The position numbers and the translations under genes were made by a program. A DNA stretch of 64,000 bases from CAWJLE01 sp963843645 (GTDB taxonomy: Bacteria; Chloroflexota; Anaerolineae; DAOTYC01). The stretch lies in the NCBI GenBank assembly GCA_963843645.1, contig CAWJLE010000005.1, positions 744,001-808,000 of the forward strand. The letters are read 5' to 3'. Of the stretch, positions 34,157 through 43,177 are shown piece after piece; within the stretch, counting starts at the first letter, position 1, and each line of letters begins with the position of its first letter. The notes beneath the pieces are model-generated. The model worked only from the letters and a program-made list of their open reading frames with translations. It had not been told where the DNA came from and made no database searches.

Positions 34157-34780
34157 ATGACCAAATGGGCCATCATCCTGGTATCGGTTGCAGGGATTAT
34201 TGCGGTGGGCTTGGTGGGATGCTCGTCGTCGAGCGGACCGGCGCCGGCCGCGCTTGCGCAACCGGCGATCACCGCATCGTCCCAGTCGCCGCAGTCGGGG
34301 ACCCAAAGTGACGCCGATCTGCTTGCTGCGCTGGCCGCCGGCCAGGGGAACGCAGGCGGCGCCCCATCGGTGCAGTCCGACTTCTCCGCTGTCGACACGA
34401 CCCTGATCGCAGGCGACGCCCTCGAGCCGGCCAACGACCAGGTCACGTTGGACCTGAGCGGGTTGGGCGCCCAGGCGCACTTCTACCACGCCACGCTGCC
34501 GGACGGCAAGACGGTCTACTTCTTCGTCGTCAGAGATAAGGACGGCGTGGTTCGTGCGGCAGCCAATGCGTGCCAGGTTTGCTTCTCGACGAAACGCGGC
34601 TTTCACCAGGAAGACGGCTGGATGGTCTGCAACACGTGCGGCAACCGCTACCCGCTGGAGAAGATCGCCACGGAGAAAGGCGGGTGCAACCCGGTGCCCA
34701 TCGATCCGAACCTCAAGGTCGATGGCGGCAAGGCCACGATCCGATTGGCAGACCTCGAGCCGATTGCGAACTACTTCTAG
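34157..34780 (+). CDS. DUF2318 lipoprotein (Fe-S-containing-like domain)
   Basis: A 207-residue lipoprotein. The signal MTKWAIILVSVAGIIAVGLVG ends at a lipobox Cys (GLVGC), followed by a Ser/Ala/Gln linker, then a DUF2318 domain with the paired motifs CQVCFSTKRGF and CNTCGNRYPLEK; the four cysteines could bind metal. DUF2318 is linked to iron/metal uptake systems in other bacteria. It is followed on the same strand by the HMA-SafE-cupredoxin gene, suggesting a shared metal-handling task. GGGAG lies about 9 bases before ATG. Confidence 0.88.
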   Translation: MTKWAIILVSVAGIIAVGLVGCSSSSGPAPAALAQPAITASSQSPQSGTQSDADLLAALAAGQGNAGGAPSVQSDFSAVDTTLIAGDALEPANDQVTLDLSGLGAQAHFYHATLPDGKTVYFFVVRDKDGVVRAAANACQVCFSTKRGFHQEDGWMVCNTCGNRYPLEKIATEKGGCNPVPIDPNLKVDGGKATIRLADLEPIANYF

Positions 34781-34832
34781 CGATCAGCGGTCAGAAACCA
34801 GTCGTCAGCGATCAGCGATCAGCGGTCAGCCG
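34779..34832. repeat. Short GCGATCAGCGGTCAG direct repeats
   Basis: Several imperfect copies of AGCGATCAGCGGTCAG follow the lipoprotein stop; a related inverted stretch occurs near 34890. Simple intergenic repeat of unknown role. Confidence 0.6.
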
Positions 34833-34940
34833 AGGCCGGGCGCAACAATTTGAGCGATGACCCTGGTGCCGCCCCCTATCGTTGCGAGGACTCCGCGCTG
34901 ACCACTGGCCGCTGGTGCCTGACTCGCTTGAAAGGAGCCT

Positions 34941-36347
34941 ATGAGCCACAATCGCTCTGAGACCGAGACGACGTACGATGTTGAGGGAATGCATTGCCCC
35001 AACTGCGAGCTGCGGATCGAAAAGACGGTGGCGAAACTGCCCGGAGTGACCGCCGTGGACGCGGACGCCCGCACGGGGCGCGTCCGGGTTCGCTTCCAGG
35101 GCCGGCGGCCCACGGCTGCCGAACTGAACCGGGTGTTCTCGCACGAGGAGTACGTATTCTCAACGGGGTCCGCCGCAGGCCGGACGAATTCCGTTGGAGC
35201 AGCGTCGCCACGGCGACTCGCGGCCGTGGCCGTCCTGTCGTTGGGATTGATCTCGGCGTTCGTATTGCTGGGGCAGTCTGGGCTGTCGAGCGCGATCCGT
35301 GTGGATTCGCGCTCTTCTCTGCCGGCATTCTTCGCGTTCGGGCTGCTGGCGGGAGCATCGAGCTGCGCGGCGCTGGTGGGCGGGTTGGTGTTGTCATTGT
35401 CCCGCCAGTGGCTGGCCGACTGCGAACGCGCGGGCGATCCTTCGTGGCTGGAGCGGGCTCAGCCGCACCTGCTGTTCAATTTGGGGCGCCTGCTGTCCTT
35501 CGGCGGGTTGGGGGCTGCGCTGGGCGCCATCGGTGGAGGATTGCGGCCATCGACCACGCTTTCCAGCCTGCTGGTCGTCCTGTGCTCACTACTCATGATC
35601 GCGCTGGGTCTGCAGATGCTCGGCGTGAAAGGCGTGTCGGTCCGAATGCCCAAGGCGCTCACTCGATTCGCCTCCGATGAGACGCATTTCCGCGGGCGGT
35701 ACATGCCCTTCGTGATGGGTGCATTGACGTTTGTCTTGCCGTGCGGGTTCACGATCACGGCGCAGAGCATAGCGTTGCTGTCGGGCAACCCGCTCCAGGG
35801 CGGCCTGATCATGCTCTTCTTCGCTCTGGGCACGCTGCCGATGCTTTTGGGAATCGGCCTGTCGAGCACGCGACTGTTGTCGAGCCGGCGCGCGTCGTCG
35901 TACTTCATGCCGGTGGCGGGTTTACTGGTGCTGTTCTTCGCCGTGTACAATCTGAACGCGCAAATGAACGTGCTCGGCCTCACGAGCTTGAGCGACCTGA
36001 CCTTTCGGCCTTCACAGCCGGTCTCGGCAGCCGCTGGTCATCAGCCGGCGGCGGTTGTGGCGACGGTTGTGGACGGCACACAGGTAATTCGGATGGACGC
36101 CTCGGCATACGGCTACACGCCTCGTTGGTTTCGCGTGAAGGCTGGCGTCCCCATCCGCTGGGAAATCACAGACACCGGAACGAGCGGCTGCACGAACGCC
36201 GTCATTTCGCCCCGGTTGTTTGCGGACGCCGTCGCGCTGCAACGAGGGACTACCAGCGTGAAGGAGTTTACCGCCCAGCAGCCCGGTGTGTACAAATTCA
36301 GTTGCTGGATGGGCATGGTGTGGGGCGTGATCGAAGTAGTGAGCTAA
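34941..36347 (+). CDS. HMA-SafE (DsbD_2-like) membrane protein-cupredoxin fusion
   Basis: A 468-residue three-part protein. Residues about 10-75 form an HMA metal-binding domain with GMHCPNCELRIEKTV (CxxC). The middle is a six- to seven-helix SafE/DsbD_2-type region (SCAALVGGLVLSLSRQW, VLPCGFTITAQSIAL). The C-terminal 110 residues form a cupredoxin-like domain with possible copper ligands in GCTNAVISPRLF and FSCWMGMVWG. Suggests transfer of copper (or another soft metal) from cytosol to the outside face, possibly supplying haem-copper or bd-type oxidases; that is inference. GGAG lies just 3 bases before ATG. Confidence 0.88.
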   Translation: MSHNRSETETTYDVEGMHCPNCELRIEKTVAKLPGVTAVDADARTGRVRVRFQGRRPTAAELNRVFSHEEYVFSTGSAAGRTNSVGAASPRRLAAVAVLSLGLISAFVLLGQSGLSSAIRVDSRSSLPAFFAFGLLAGASSCAALVGGLVLSLSRQWLADCERAGDPSWLERAQPHLLFNLGRLLSFGGLGAALGAIGGGLRPSTTLSSLLVVLCSLLMIALGLQMLGVKGVSVRMPKALTRFASDETHFRGRYMPFVMGALTFVLPCGFTITAQSIALLSGNPLQGGLIMLFFALGTLPMLLGIGLSSTRLLSSRRASSYFMPVAGLLVLFFAVYNLNAQMNVLGLTSLSDLTFRPSQPVSAAAGHQPAAVVATVVDGTQVIRMDASAYGYTPRWFRVKAGVPIRWEITDTGTSGCTNAVISPRLFADAVALQRGTTSVKEFTAQQPGVYKFSCWMGMVWGVIEVVS

Positions 36348-36399
36348 GCTGAGACCCCCCGGTTTCTGACAGCCCTTGAGGACCGCCGCAGTTTGCAGC

Positions 36400-39192
36400 C
36401 TACCGCCTGGGCAAGGCGAAGAAAAACGTCGAGCCGCCGTCGACCGCGGACTCGGCCCACACTCGGCCGCCGTGGCGTAGGACGATGCGCTGGACCAGGG
36501 CCAGGCCCACGCCGGTGCCCTCGAACTGGCCGGTGGGGTGCATCCGCTGAAAAACGCCGAACAGCTTGCCGGCGTACTGCATGTCGAAATCCTACTCCGT
36601 TGTCCCGCACGGAATAGACGTTTTCTGCGTCTGTCGTCCAGCTGCTGACCTTGACCATGACCTGCCCCTTCGGTCGCGAGAATTTCACCGCATTGGACAG
36701 CAAATTCACCCATACCTGCCGCAACAGGCCGCGGTCGCCGCTGGTCGGCTCCAGCGCATCCAGTTCGAGCGTCACGTCGGCATCGGCATTTGACTGTCGC
36801 ACCTCTTCGAATGCCTCGCGAGTCAACGCCGTCATGTCAACAGGGACGAGGCCTAGTCTCACCCGCCCCAGGCGCGACAGACGCAGCAGGCTTTCGACCA
36901 GGTTTCCCATGTGATAAGCATGGTCGATGACGATCTGCAGACGGCGCCGCGCTTCTGCGTCCAACGAATCTCGATAGTCCTCGAGCAGCATTTCCGAGAA
37001 GCCGGCGATAGTCCGGATTGGCGCGCGCAGATCGTGGGATACCGAGTACGTGAAGGCTTCCAACTCCTTGTTGGCAGCCTCCAACTCGGAGGTGCGCCGC
37101 AGTACACGGGCTTCCAATTCTTCGTTGAGAAGGCGGACTTCCTGCTCCGCCCGCTCCCGCTCCGTCAAGGCTCGCTGGACCGCTGTAAACAGCTGAGCGT
37201 TGGTGTAGGCCAGCGCAATCCGATCTGCCGTCTCTTGCAGAAAGTCCTCGTCCTGTGGTGTGAACGGGCGGCTCGGCTCGTCGCGCGCGACGCTGAGAAC
37301 GCCGATCACCTGGCCTTGTGCGTGCATCGGCACCAGGGCCAGGGTGAAGACGTTGAGGCGGTCCGGATACGCGCGATACTCCGGCCTCATGAAGCAGCGC
37401 AGCTGGCTGCGGTCGACCGTGGGCATGAGATGAGGTCGGTCGGTCCGTACTGCTCGCTCGCTCAACGCGTGTTCCAACGAATAAGGTCCGGCGTCAGCCA
37501 GGTCGAGAAGCAGTGCCAGCGATTCGGGACGAGGGTGGTGCACCGTCATCGGCTCCAACGCCTGCCGATCCTTGGACAGCAGGCTGACCATGCAGCCGGC
37601 GTTGAGAGCCTCACTGATGCACCGGGCTGCCCGGTCCATGGTCGCACCGCAGTCGAAGCCGCACTCCGCCGAGGCCTGAGAGACGCCGGCCAGAAGCTCA
37701 GCCCGGACCGCGTCGCGCTGCATCTGCTCCTCGCGGTGTTTGCTGTCCGTGATGTCGATGAGAATACCCTGCCAGAAGAGCGCCTGCCCGGCATCGTCGC
37801 ACACCAGCTGGCTCGCGTCACGAACCCACAAGACGTGCCCATCTCGGGTCAGCAAGCGGTACTCGATGCACATGGGAGCAGCGCAGGCAGTGCTGGCCTG
37901 CAGCGCATCCGCCACACGCCGGGCATCGTCCGGGTGGATACGCTTCGAGACGAACCCCCGATGCATGACCTCCCGGACCGGGTAACCCAGCATGGCCTCA
38001 AACTGAGGGCTCACATATGTCGGATTCTCCCGATCGTCGGCTGACGCGACGTACGTCACGGCCGGACTCTGTTCGACGAGGGTACGATACTTGGCCTCGG
38101 CCTGCCGCAGCTCTCCCTGGCGCTGCTCGAGCGCCTGCGCCATTTCGTCGAAAGCCAGGCCCAGACGGCTGAGCTCGCCCTGGCCGTGCGGCAGCCGGCT
38201 GCGGGCAGTCAGGTCGCCGGCGGCGAGGCGGCTGGTAGCGGCGACCAACTCATTCACCGGGTTGGCGACGAACAGGCCCGCCAGTACCCAGAACAAAGCC
38301 ACCAGAATCGCGCCGCCGGCGCCGAACAGGATCAAGCTGCGCGTCAGTGCGCGGTCGGCGGCAGCGAGCGCAGTCGCCCGCGGGATGCCGACGACGACCG
38401 ACATGCCCCCATTCGTGCCATCGACCGGGGCAAAGGCATACAGGCGGGTGACGCCGTCTACTCCCGCCAGTTCAGCGCGTCCGGCCCGATGGTCGGCCAG
38501 CACAGCCTCGACGATGGGCGTGCCGGACGTGGATCGGCCGGTCCACGTCTCGGGGTCGGGGTAGCGGGCGAGGATAGCTCCGTTACCGTCGAGGATCGTG
38601 TGCGCCGCGCCCGCCGGCAGACCGCCGGCAGCCTGAACGAACTTATTGAGCCACGAAAGGTCCACTGAGGCGGCCAGCACCGCGATGAGCGTCCCATCCT
38701 CGCCATAAACCGGGTAGCCGAAACCGAAGACACCCCTGCCGACCACACGGCCGACCAGGAAATCGCTGGTAGCGAACTGGTGAGACTCGACCGCACGTTT
38801 GAACCACGGCCTGTCGCCGAAATATACGGATCCTGAAAGCGGGACGGCGCTGGCGTATGCGTAACCATCGGGTTTGGTGGCCGAGAGGTTGATGTATTGC
38901 GGATTATCCTTGATCAAGGCAGCCAGCGCCGCACTGGCAGCGGCGGTGTCGTAGCTGCGAAATCGACGGCAGGCGTGATGTCGCGGACAGGAGTTGTCTC
39001 GCACCCTCCACGACTTGCCCCATGTTGCCGGCGCTGATCTCCGCGAAGTTGCCGACCGAAGAGCCAGGCCTGTTCCGTCCAGACGAGCCGTTGCTCCCGG
39101 TTGTTGTAGAACTGCAAGCCGACGGCAGGAACGAAGACCAAGAGAATGAGAACAAACAGGCGGAACCGAAGGCTGGAGACAAACCTCGGCAT
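36400..39192 (-). CDS. Multidomain sensor histidine kinase (Cache-HAMP-PAS-GAF-HisKA), three frameshifts
   Basis: Read through three single-base breaks (near 39060, 38960 and 36583) this is about 930 residues: membrane helix (RLFVLILLVFVPAVG), dCache sensor with WFKRAVESHQFATSDFLVG, second helix (SLILFGAGGAILVALFWVLA), HAMP, PAS (LVEQSPAVTYVASADDREN), GAF, coiled coil, HisKA (TYSVSHDLRAPIRTIAGFSE) and HATPase (VNLLSNAVKFSRPKG, then GTGVGLALVQRI in the other frame). The start MPRFVSSLRF has AAGGAG upstream; the end after the break is FFFALPRR. No response regulator adjacent. Breaks restore clear homology, so sequence error is likelier than decay. Confidence 0.85.
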
Positions 39193-39493
39193 GCACGGAC
39201 TCCTTGAACGAGTATCAAAAAGCAATCTTCCGATATTACGACCTGAGACAAAACGGCGTGGAGCAGATTCTAGCATGCGGAACGGCGTGATGCAAGAATT
39301 TGAACCGGGCCTGCGTACTGCCGGTGAATGGTTATCGGAGCACTCCGTCGATCCAGTGCGCGTAGACCCCGGATGTTCCCCAAAACCACGTCGCGGTTTG
39401 CGGTTTGTGTTCTTCGCTGATACTATAACGAGTCACTGCAGCCAGTGTAGCCGCCGCCCGTTCTGCGGTTGAGTTGGAGAAGAGCGATACGCG
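39193..39493. other. 301-base divergent intergenic region
   Basis: Between the sensor kinase and the membrane protein gene; holds the promoter at 39398-39426. Nothing else seen. Confidence 0.5.
39398..39426 (+). promoter_or_regulatory. Candidate promoter for the membrane protein at 39494
   Basis: TTGCGG, 17 bases, TACTAT, about 67 bases before the ATG. Confidence 0.55.
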
Positions 39494-40858
39494 ATGGAAC
39501 AACGTCAAGGAACGAACCGCAAGCCGGGACTGCTGCGACACAAACAGGCGCTGCTGGCCGGCGTTGCGGTTCTCATTGCCCTCATCACCGGCTTCGTCGA
39601 AGTGATTCCCGCCGTGCGGGCGTTCGTGGGCCTGAGTGTGGAAGCGCAGGTGATCCTGTTCGGCGTCTTGCTGCTGGTGTTCGACGCGGCCATGATCGCC
39701 ATCAGTCTGCTGGCGGGTAACGCTCGACGACGGATCGTGAGCCTGGCTTTGATCTGCGGACTCACGGCGGCGTACGCGGCGTTGGCGCCGGGCGCCTGGC
39801 TGTCTGCCGCATTGACCAGGGACGAGACCGCCAGAATGCCGGCCAACGTGGCCAACCGATCGACGTTCAGGGCGAAGTACGATGATTGGAACGGGCTGTA
39901 CGTGGCGAACGCCGATTGGACCTCGCGGCAGGCGGCGCCGAACCTGACGCGCTTTCCGTCGCCGTTGAACAGGGGCATCGGGTACGAGCTGGCTCTGAAG
40001 CCCGACGTCTGGATGCACTACGGTGCGCAGTACCCAACGCCGATCCAGGCAGACGTCATCACGGCCCAGTTCTACGTCAATCCCGGCTCGGTGATCTCAG
40101 ACAGTTGGGTAGGCCTGGGGGTGTGCGAGCGCGACGACTGCCAGGCGGGCGATTCTGCCGGCTCCTACGTGTCTATCCCGCCGGGCGAATGGACGGAACT
40201 GGCGCTCGATCTGCGCCAGCAGTACGACACGGCCGGACAGCCGTTGAACTCACGGTCGCTCTACGCTCAAGTTTTCTATGCGGTGCAAGCGGGACACGCA
40301 GCAGCCGGCGCAGAGAGTGCGGTCCTGGTTGGCCTGGACGACGTGGTGTGGTATCGAGACGTCGGCGTCGAAACCATCCGAGATCAGCGAGGTCCCGGCG
40401 AGATCCTGTACGATTTCGAGGGAGACCTGCAGGGCTGGCACGTCGACAACACGCGCGCCCAGACCACGACCGTGACGCTGACCGACGAGCGAGTCTACAG
40501 GGGCCGCGGCGCGCTGAAGCTGACGTCGGAGTTCGATAAGGATCACTATGCCATGGTCATGGCTGCCCGGAGCGGCGCATCGCCGAACGGGCCCTGGCTG
40601 GCGCACGTGTACGTCCCGCCCGAGGATTCGCCTGAGGTCAAAGTATGGGCCAAGATGTATACCTACGACGGCGCCGGGCTGTGGCTCGCCTCCGATCCGC
40701 GTACGCTTGGGCGCGGATGGAACACGCTCGTGTGGGACTCACGATCGCCTCACTGGCGCCCCGATCAAGAGATCACGGTCGGCATTCAGCTCGGCACGGA
40801 GACCGGCCGGTACCGGGGCCGCATCTACATCGACGACGTGCAGCTCTTCGAAAACTGA
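39494..40858 (+). CDS. Membrane protein with large extracytoplasmic beta-sandwich region
   Basis: A 454-residue protein of unrecognised family. Three N-terminal hydrophobic helices (residues about 20-110: VAVLIALITGFVEVIPAV, VILFGVLLLVFDAAMIAISL, SLALICGLTAAYAALAPG) precede about 340 residues that look like two jelly-roll domains; the second (ILYDFEGDLQGWHVDN ... GRGALKLTSEFDKD ... RIYIDDVQLFEN) matches the general pattern of carbohydrate-binding modules. May bind a glycan at the cell surface; this is inference. It ends one base before the convergent ICMT-like gene. Confidence 0.75.
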   Translation: MEQRQGTNRKPGLLRHKQALLAGVAVLIALITGFVEVIPAVRAFVGLSVEAQVILFGVLLLVFDAAMIAISLLAGNARRRIVSLALICGLTAAYAALAPGAWLSAALTRDETARMPANVANRSTFRAKYDDWNGLYVANADWTSRQAAPNLTRFPSPLNRGIGYELALKPDVWMHYGAQYPTPIQADVITAQFYVNPGSVISDSWVGLGVCERDDCQAGDSAGSYVSIPPGEWTELALDLRQQYDTAGQPLNSRSLYAQVFYAVQAGHAAAGAESAVLVGLDDVVWYRDVGVETIRDQRGPGEILYDFEGDLQGWHVDNTRAQTTTVTLTDERVYRGRGALKLTSEFDKDHYAMVMAARSGASPNGPWLAHVYVPPEDSPEVKVWAKMYTYDGAGLWLASDPRTLGRGWNTLVWDSRSPHWRPDQEITVGIQLGTETGRYRGRIYIDDVQLFEN

Positions 40859-40859
40859 A

Positions 40860-41588
40860 TCACCACACGCCCGGGAGCAATCGCGCAGAGGTTCGCTGCG
40901 CATACGTTTCGTAGCCGGGCAGCTCTTTTCTCAACGTCTCATCCTCCAGCTGCGTCCGTACCAGGAACAGCACCGCCGACAGTCCGCTCGGGATCAACGC
41001 CCAGGGCGAGCCCAGCAAAAACGGCGTGGCCAGCTGAGCCAGTATCGTGCCGGCATAACCTGGATGTCGCACGAACCGATACGGACCGCCCGCCACCACC
41101 ACGTGGCCGCGCTCGGATTGAATCCGCACTCCTTGCGAAAAGAAAGCGTTCGAGCCCATCGCCCACATGAACAGCGCATAACCCATAACGGCGGCAAGCA
41201 AGCCGCCCAGGTGCACTGAAAGGGGTATCGGCGCCGTCCACTGGAACCGTACGTCCAGCCCGGCTACGATCCAGGGGAGTGGCATGAGCCCCCCGGCCAG
41301 GGTGGTGATCCGTTTGTCCCAGGCCTTCACGGGTTTGTCCCAAAAGCCCTTCTCGCGCTCCACGAGCAGCTCAGGATCGATCGGGAGCAGGATCAATGGA
41401 TGGGCGGCCATGAGGGCTGCGAGCACTCCGAGCATGGCCCAGCCCCAGACCCAGTCGAGCCTGCCGGCCGGCAGGAACAGGATGACGCAATAGACGCAGA
41501 TGCCGATCGTGGATCGAAGGATCCACCTGGTTAGCGCGCGACGCACTTCGGGCGTGATTTCGTGGTGGGTCGAGGCTTCTCCGCTCAC
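40860..41588 (-). CDS. Isoprenylcysteine carboxyl methyltransferase-like membrane protein
   Basis: A 242-residue integral membrane protein with about five helices. The C-terminal half has the ICMT/PEMT signature: GPYRFVRHPGYAGTILAQLA followed by TQLEDETLRKELPGYETYAQ, the SAM-binding region of isoprenylcysteine methyltransferase relatives. Bacterial homologues methylate unknown lipid or thiol substrates. The start is GTG at 41588, set by AGGAG with 7-base spacing; a longer frame upstream has no homology. Promoter at 41648-41676. Confidence 0.87.
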   Translation of the reverse strand: MSGEASTHHEITPEVRRALTRWILRSTIGICVYCVILFLPAGRLDWVWGWAMLGVLAALMAAHPLILLPIDPELLVEREKGFWDKPVKAWDKRITTLAGGLMPLPWIVAGLDVRFQWTAPIPLSVHLGGLLAAVMGYALFMWAMGSNAFFSQGVRIQSERGHVVVAGGPYRFVRHPGYAGTILAQLATPFLLGSPWALIPSGLSAVLFLVRTQLEDETLRKELPGYETYAQRTSARLLPGVW

Positions 41589-41647
41589 CTGAATTCTCCT
41601 ATTGGATGGGTTTGGACAGGCCGGAGCGGCCTGATTGCTGCGGAGAG

Positions 41648-41676
41648 AGTATACTACCGGCCGATCCGTGGGCAAA
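41648..41676 (-). promoter_or_regulatory. Promoter for the ICMT-like gene
   Basis: On the minus strand TTTGCC, 17 bases, TATACT, about 60 bases before the GTG start. Confidence 0.6.
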
Positions 41677-41855
41677 GGGTCGTTCCTCTGTAAGAAACTG
41701 CGCGCTGGCCAAATCCCGGCATACACTCGTGCCATTGCCACCTGTGTGCCGTTTGCATCGGTGTGGTACAATGGCGGATGCAACGGTGAAGTATTCCTGA
41801 ACGCGTGTGCTTCGCACGGGGTCGGTTCACGCCCCAGATTCACCAGGCAGAAAAC

Positions 41856-42683
41856 ATGGAAGTTGGACTGCTCCTCCTCGTATCGCTGATAGCCGGGTTT
41901 GTGGGCGCCATGAGCGGAATGGGCGGCGGTGTGATTTTGATTCCGGCGCTGACGCTGATGGGTATCGACATCAAGCATGCGATAGGCATCAGCATCGTGT
42001 CCGTGATTGCGACGTCCAGCGGCGCCGCTTCAGCGTACGTGCGCGATCGCATCACCAACCTGAAAGTGGGCATGTTCCTGGAGATGTTCACTATCGGGGG
42101 TGCGCTGGCCGGAGCCTCACTGACACTCGTCTCGGCTCAGCGTCCACTGTTCATCGTCTTCGGGATCGTACTGCTGATTTCCTGGGCGACCCTGTTCCTC
42201 CAGCCGCAGGGACAGCAGGCGCCGGTCGTAAAGCAAGACGCCGTGTCGGAGTGGTTGGAGCTGCGCGGCGGCTATTACGACCAGGCGATACGGCAGACTA
42301 TCGATTACGCCGGTACTCGGGCTTACATTGGGGGACCGCTGATGTTTGCAGCCGGCCTGATTGCCGGCGCCCTGGGCATCGGCGCCGGAGCCGTCAAGGT
42401 CTTGATTCTTGACGTGTCCATGGGCCTGCCCGCTAAAGTCTCGACGACTACCAGCAATCTGATCATCGGAGTCACGGCCCTCGCGGGGACCAGCGTGTAT
42501 CTCTCCGCCGGCTTGATCGATCCCGGACTGACCGTGCCGGTGATTCTTGGAGTGTTAGCCGGCGCCTTCGTTGGGACGCGCGTTTTGACCCGGCTGACCA
42601 ACCAGTCCGTACGTCGCTTCTTTCTCATCATCCTCGCCCTGTTGGGTGTCGAGATGATCGTACGGGGCATCGTGGGGGTGTGA
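41856..42683 (+). CDS. TauE/SafE family anion exporter
   Basis: A 275-residue membrane protein of the TauE/SafE (sulfite/organosulfonate exporter) family. The two internal repeats are marked by GFVGAMSGMGGGVILIPAL and GALGIGAGAVKVLILDVSMG. ATG at 41856 has only a weak ribosome binding site. Six bases later begins a DUF1634 gene, a partner that often accompanies this transporter subgroup. Substrate is presumably sulfite or another small anion. Confidence 0.9.
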   Translation: MEVGLLLLVSLIAGFVGAMSGMGGGVILIPALTLMGIDIKHAIGISIVSVIATSSGAASAYVRDRITNLKVGMFLEMFTIGGALAGASLTLVSAQRPLFIVFGIVLLISWATLFLQPQGQQAPVVKQDAVSEWLELRGGYYDQAIRQTIDYAGTRAYIGGPLMFAAGLIAGALGIGAGAVKVLILDVSMGLPAKVSTTTSNLIIGVTALAGTSVYLSAGLIDPGLTVPVILGVLAGAFVGTRVLTRLTNQSVRRFFLIILALLGVEMIVRGIVGV

Positions 42684-42689
42684 GGTCGA

Positions 42690-43097
42690 ATGCCTGAGAA
42701 TCCTGCACTCGGCCACACGCAAGATCACGCTGACTCCGGCCTCGCCATGGAATCGCTGGTCGGCTACATTCTATTGGGTGGAGTCCTGCTGAGTGTTGCC
42801 CTGACGGTCAGCGGGCTGATGTGGCACTGGCTCAGCACCGGCGTTCTCACCCTGCAGTACACGATTTCCGGAACGAATCTTCTGCAATTCCTGGCACAGG
42901 ACCTGCACCGGCTCGGATCCGGCGCGGCGCGTCCGAGGGTGTTGGTCAATCTGGGCATAGCCACGCTGCTGCTGACTCCTTATCTCCGCGTGTTTGTCTC
43001 AATGGTCTTCTTCGCGTTTGTCGAACGCAACTGGAAATACACGCTCTTCACGGCGTTTGTGTTCAGCGCTCTCTCCTACAGCTTGTTTCTGCACTGA
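42690..43097 (+). CDS. DUF1634 family membrane protein
   Basis: A 135-residue protein with three predicted membrane helices (LVGYILLGGVLLSVALTVSG, a central VLVNLGIATLLLTPYLRVFV, and YTLFTAFVFSALSYSLFL). It matches DUF1634, commonly encoded directly after TauE/SafE transporters and thought to be an accessory subunit; its function is unproven. Spacing of 6 bases from the transporter supports cotranscription. Confidence 0.9.
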   Translation: MPENPALGHTQDHADSGLAMESLVGYILLGGVLLSVALTVSGLMWHWLSTGVLTLQYTISGTNLLQFLAQDLHRLGSGAARPRVLVNLGIATLLLTPYLRVFVSMVFFAFVERNWKYTLFTAFVFSALSYSLFLH

Positions 43098-43114
43098 CAG
43101 CGTCCACACAGCGG

Positions 43115-43145
43115 GACTTCCGAAGTTTCTAAGACTTCGGAAGTC
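43115..43145. repeat. GACTTCCGAAG / CTTCGGAAGTC hairpin
   Basis: Perfect 11-bp stem with a 9-base loop between the convergent DUF1634 and DUF5667 genes. Founder sequence of the dispersed palindrome family in this window; may terminate transcription in both directions. Confidence 0.75.
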
Positions 43146-43177
43146 TGCGTCAACGGCACGCGGGTCCGCGCTGGGCC

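Noticed and set aside
39332..40018. A 228-codon minus-strand frame across the promoter and start of the membrane protein gene
   Set aside because: Low-complexity shadow of the plus-strand gene, which has membrane helices and a jelly-roll pattern.
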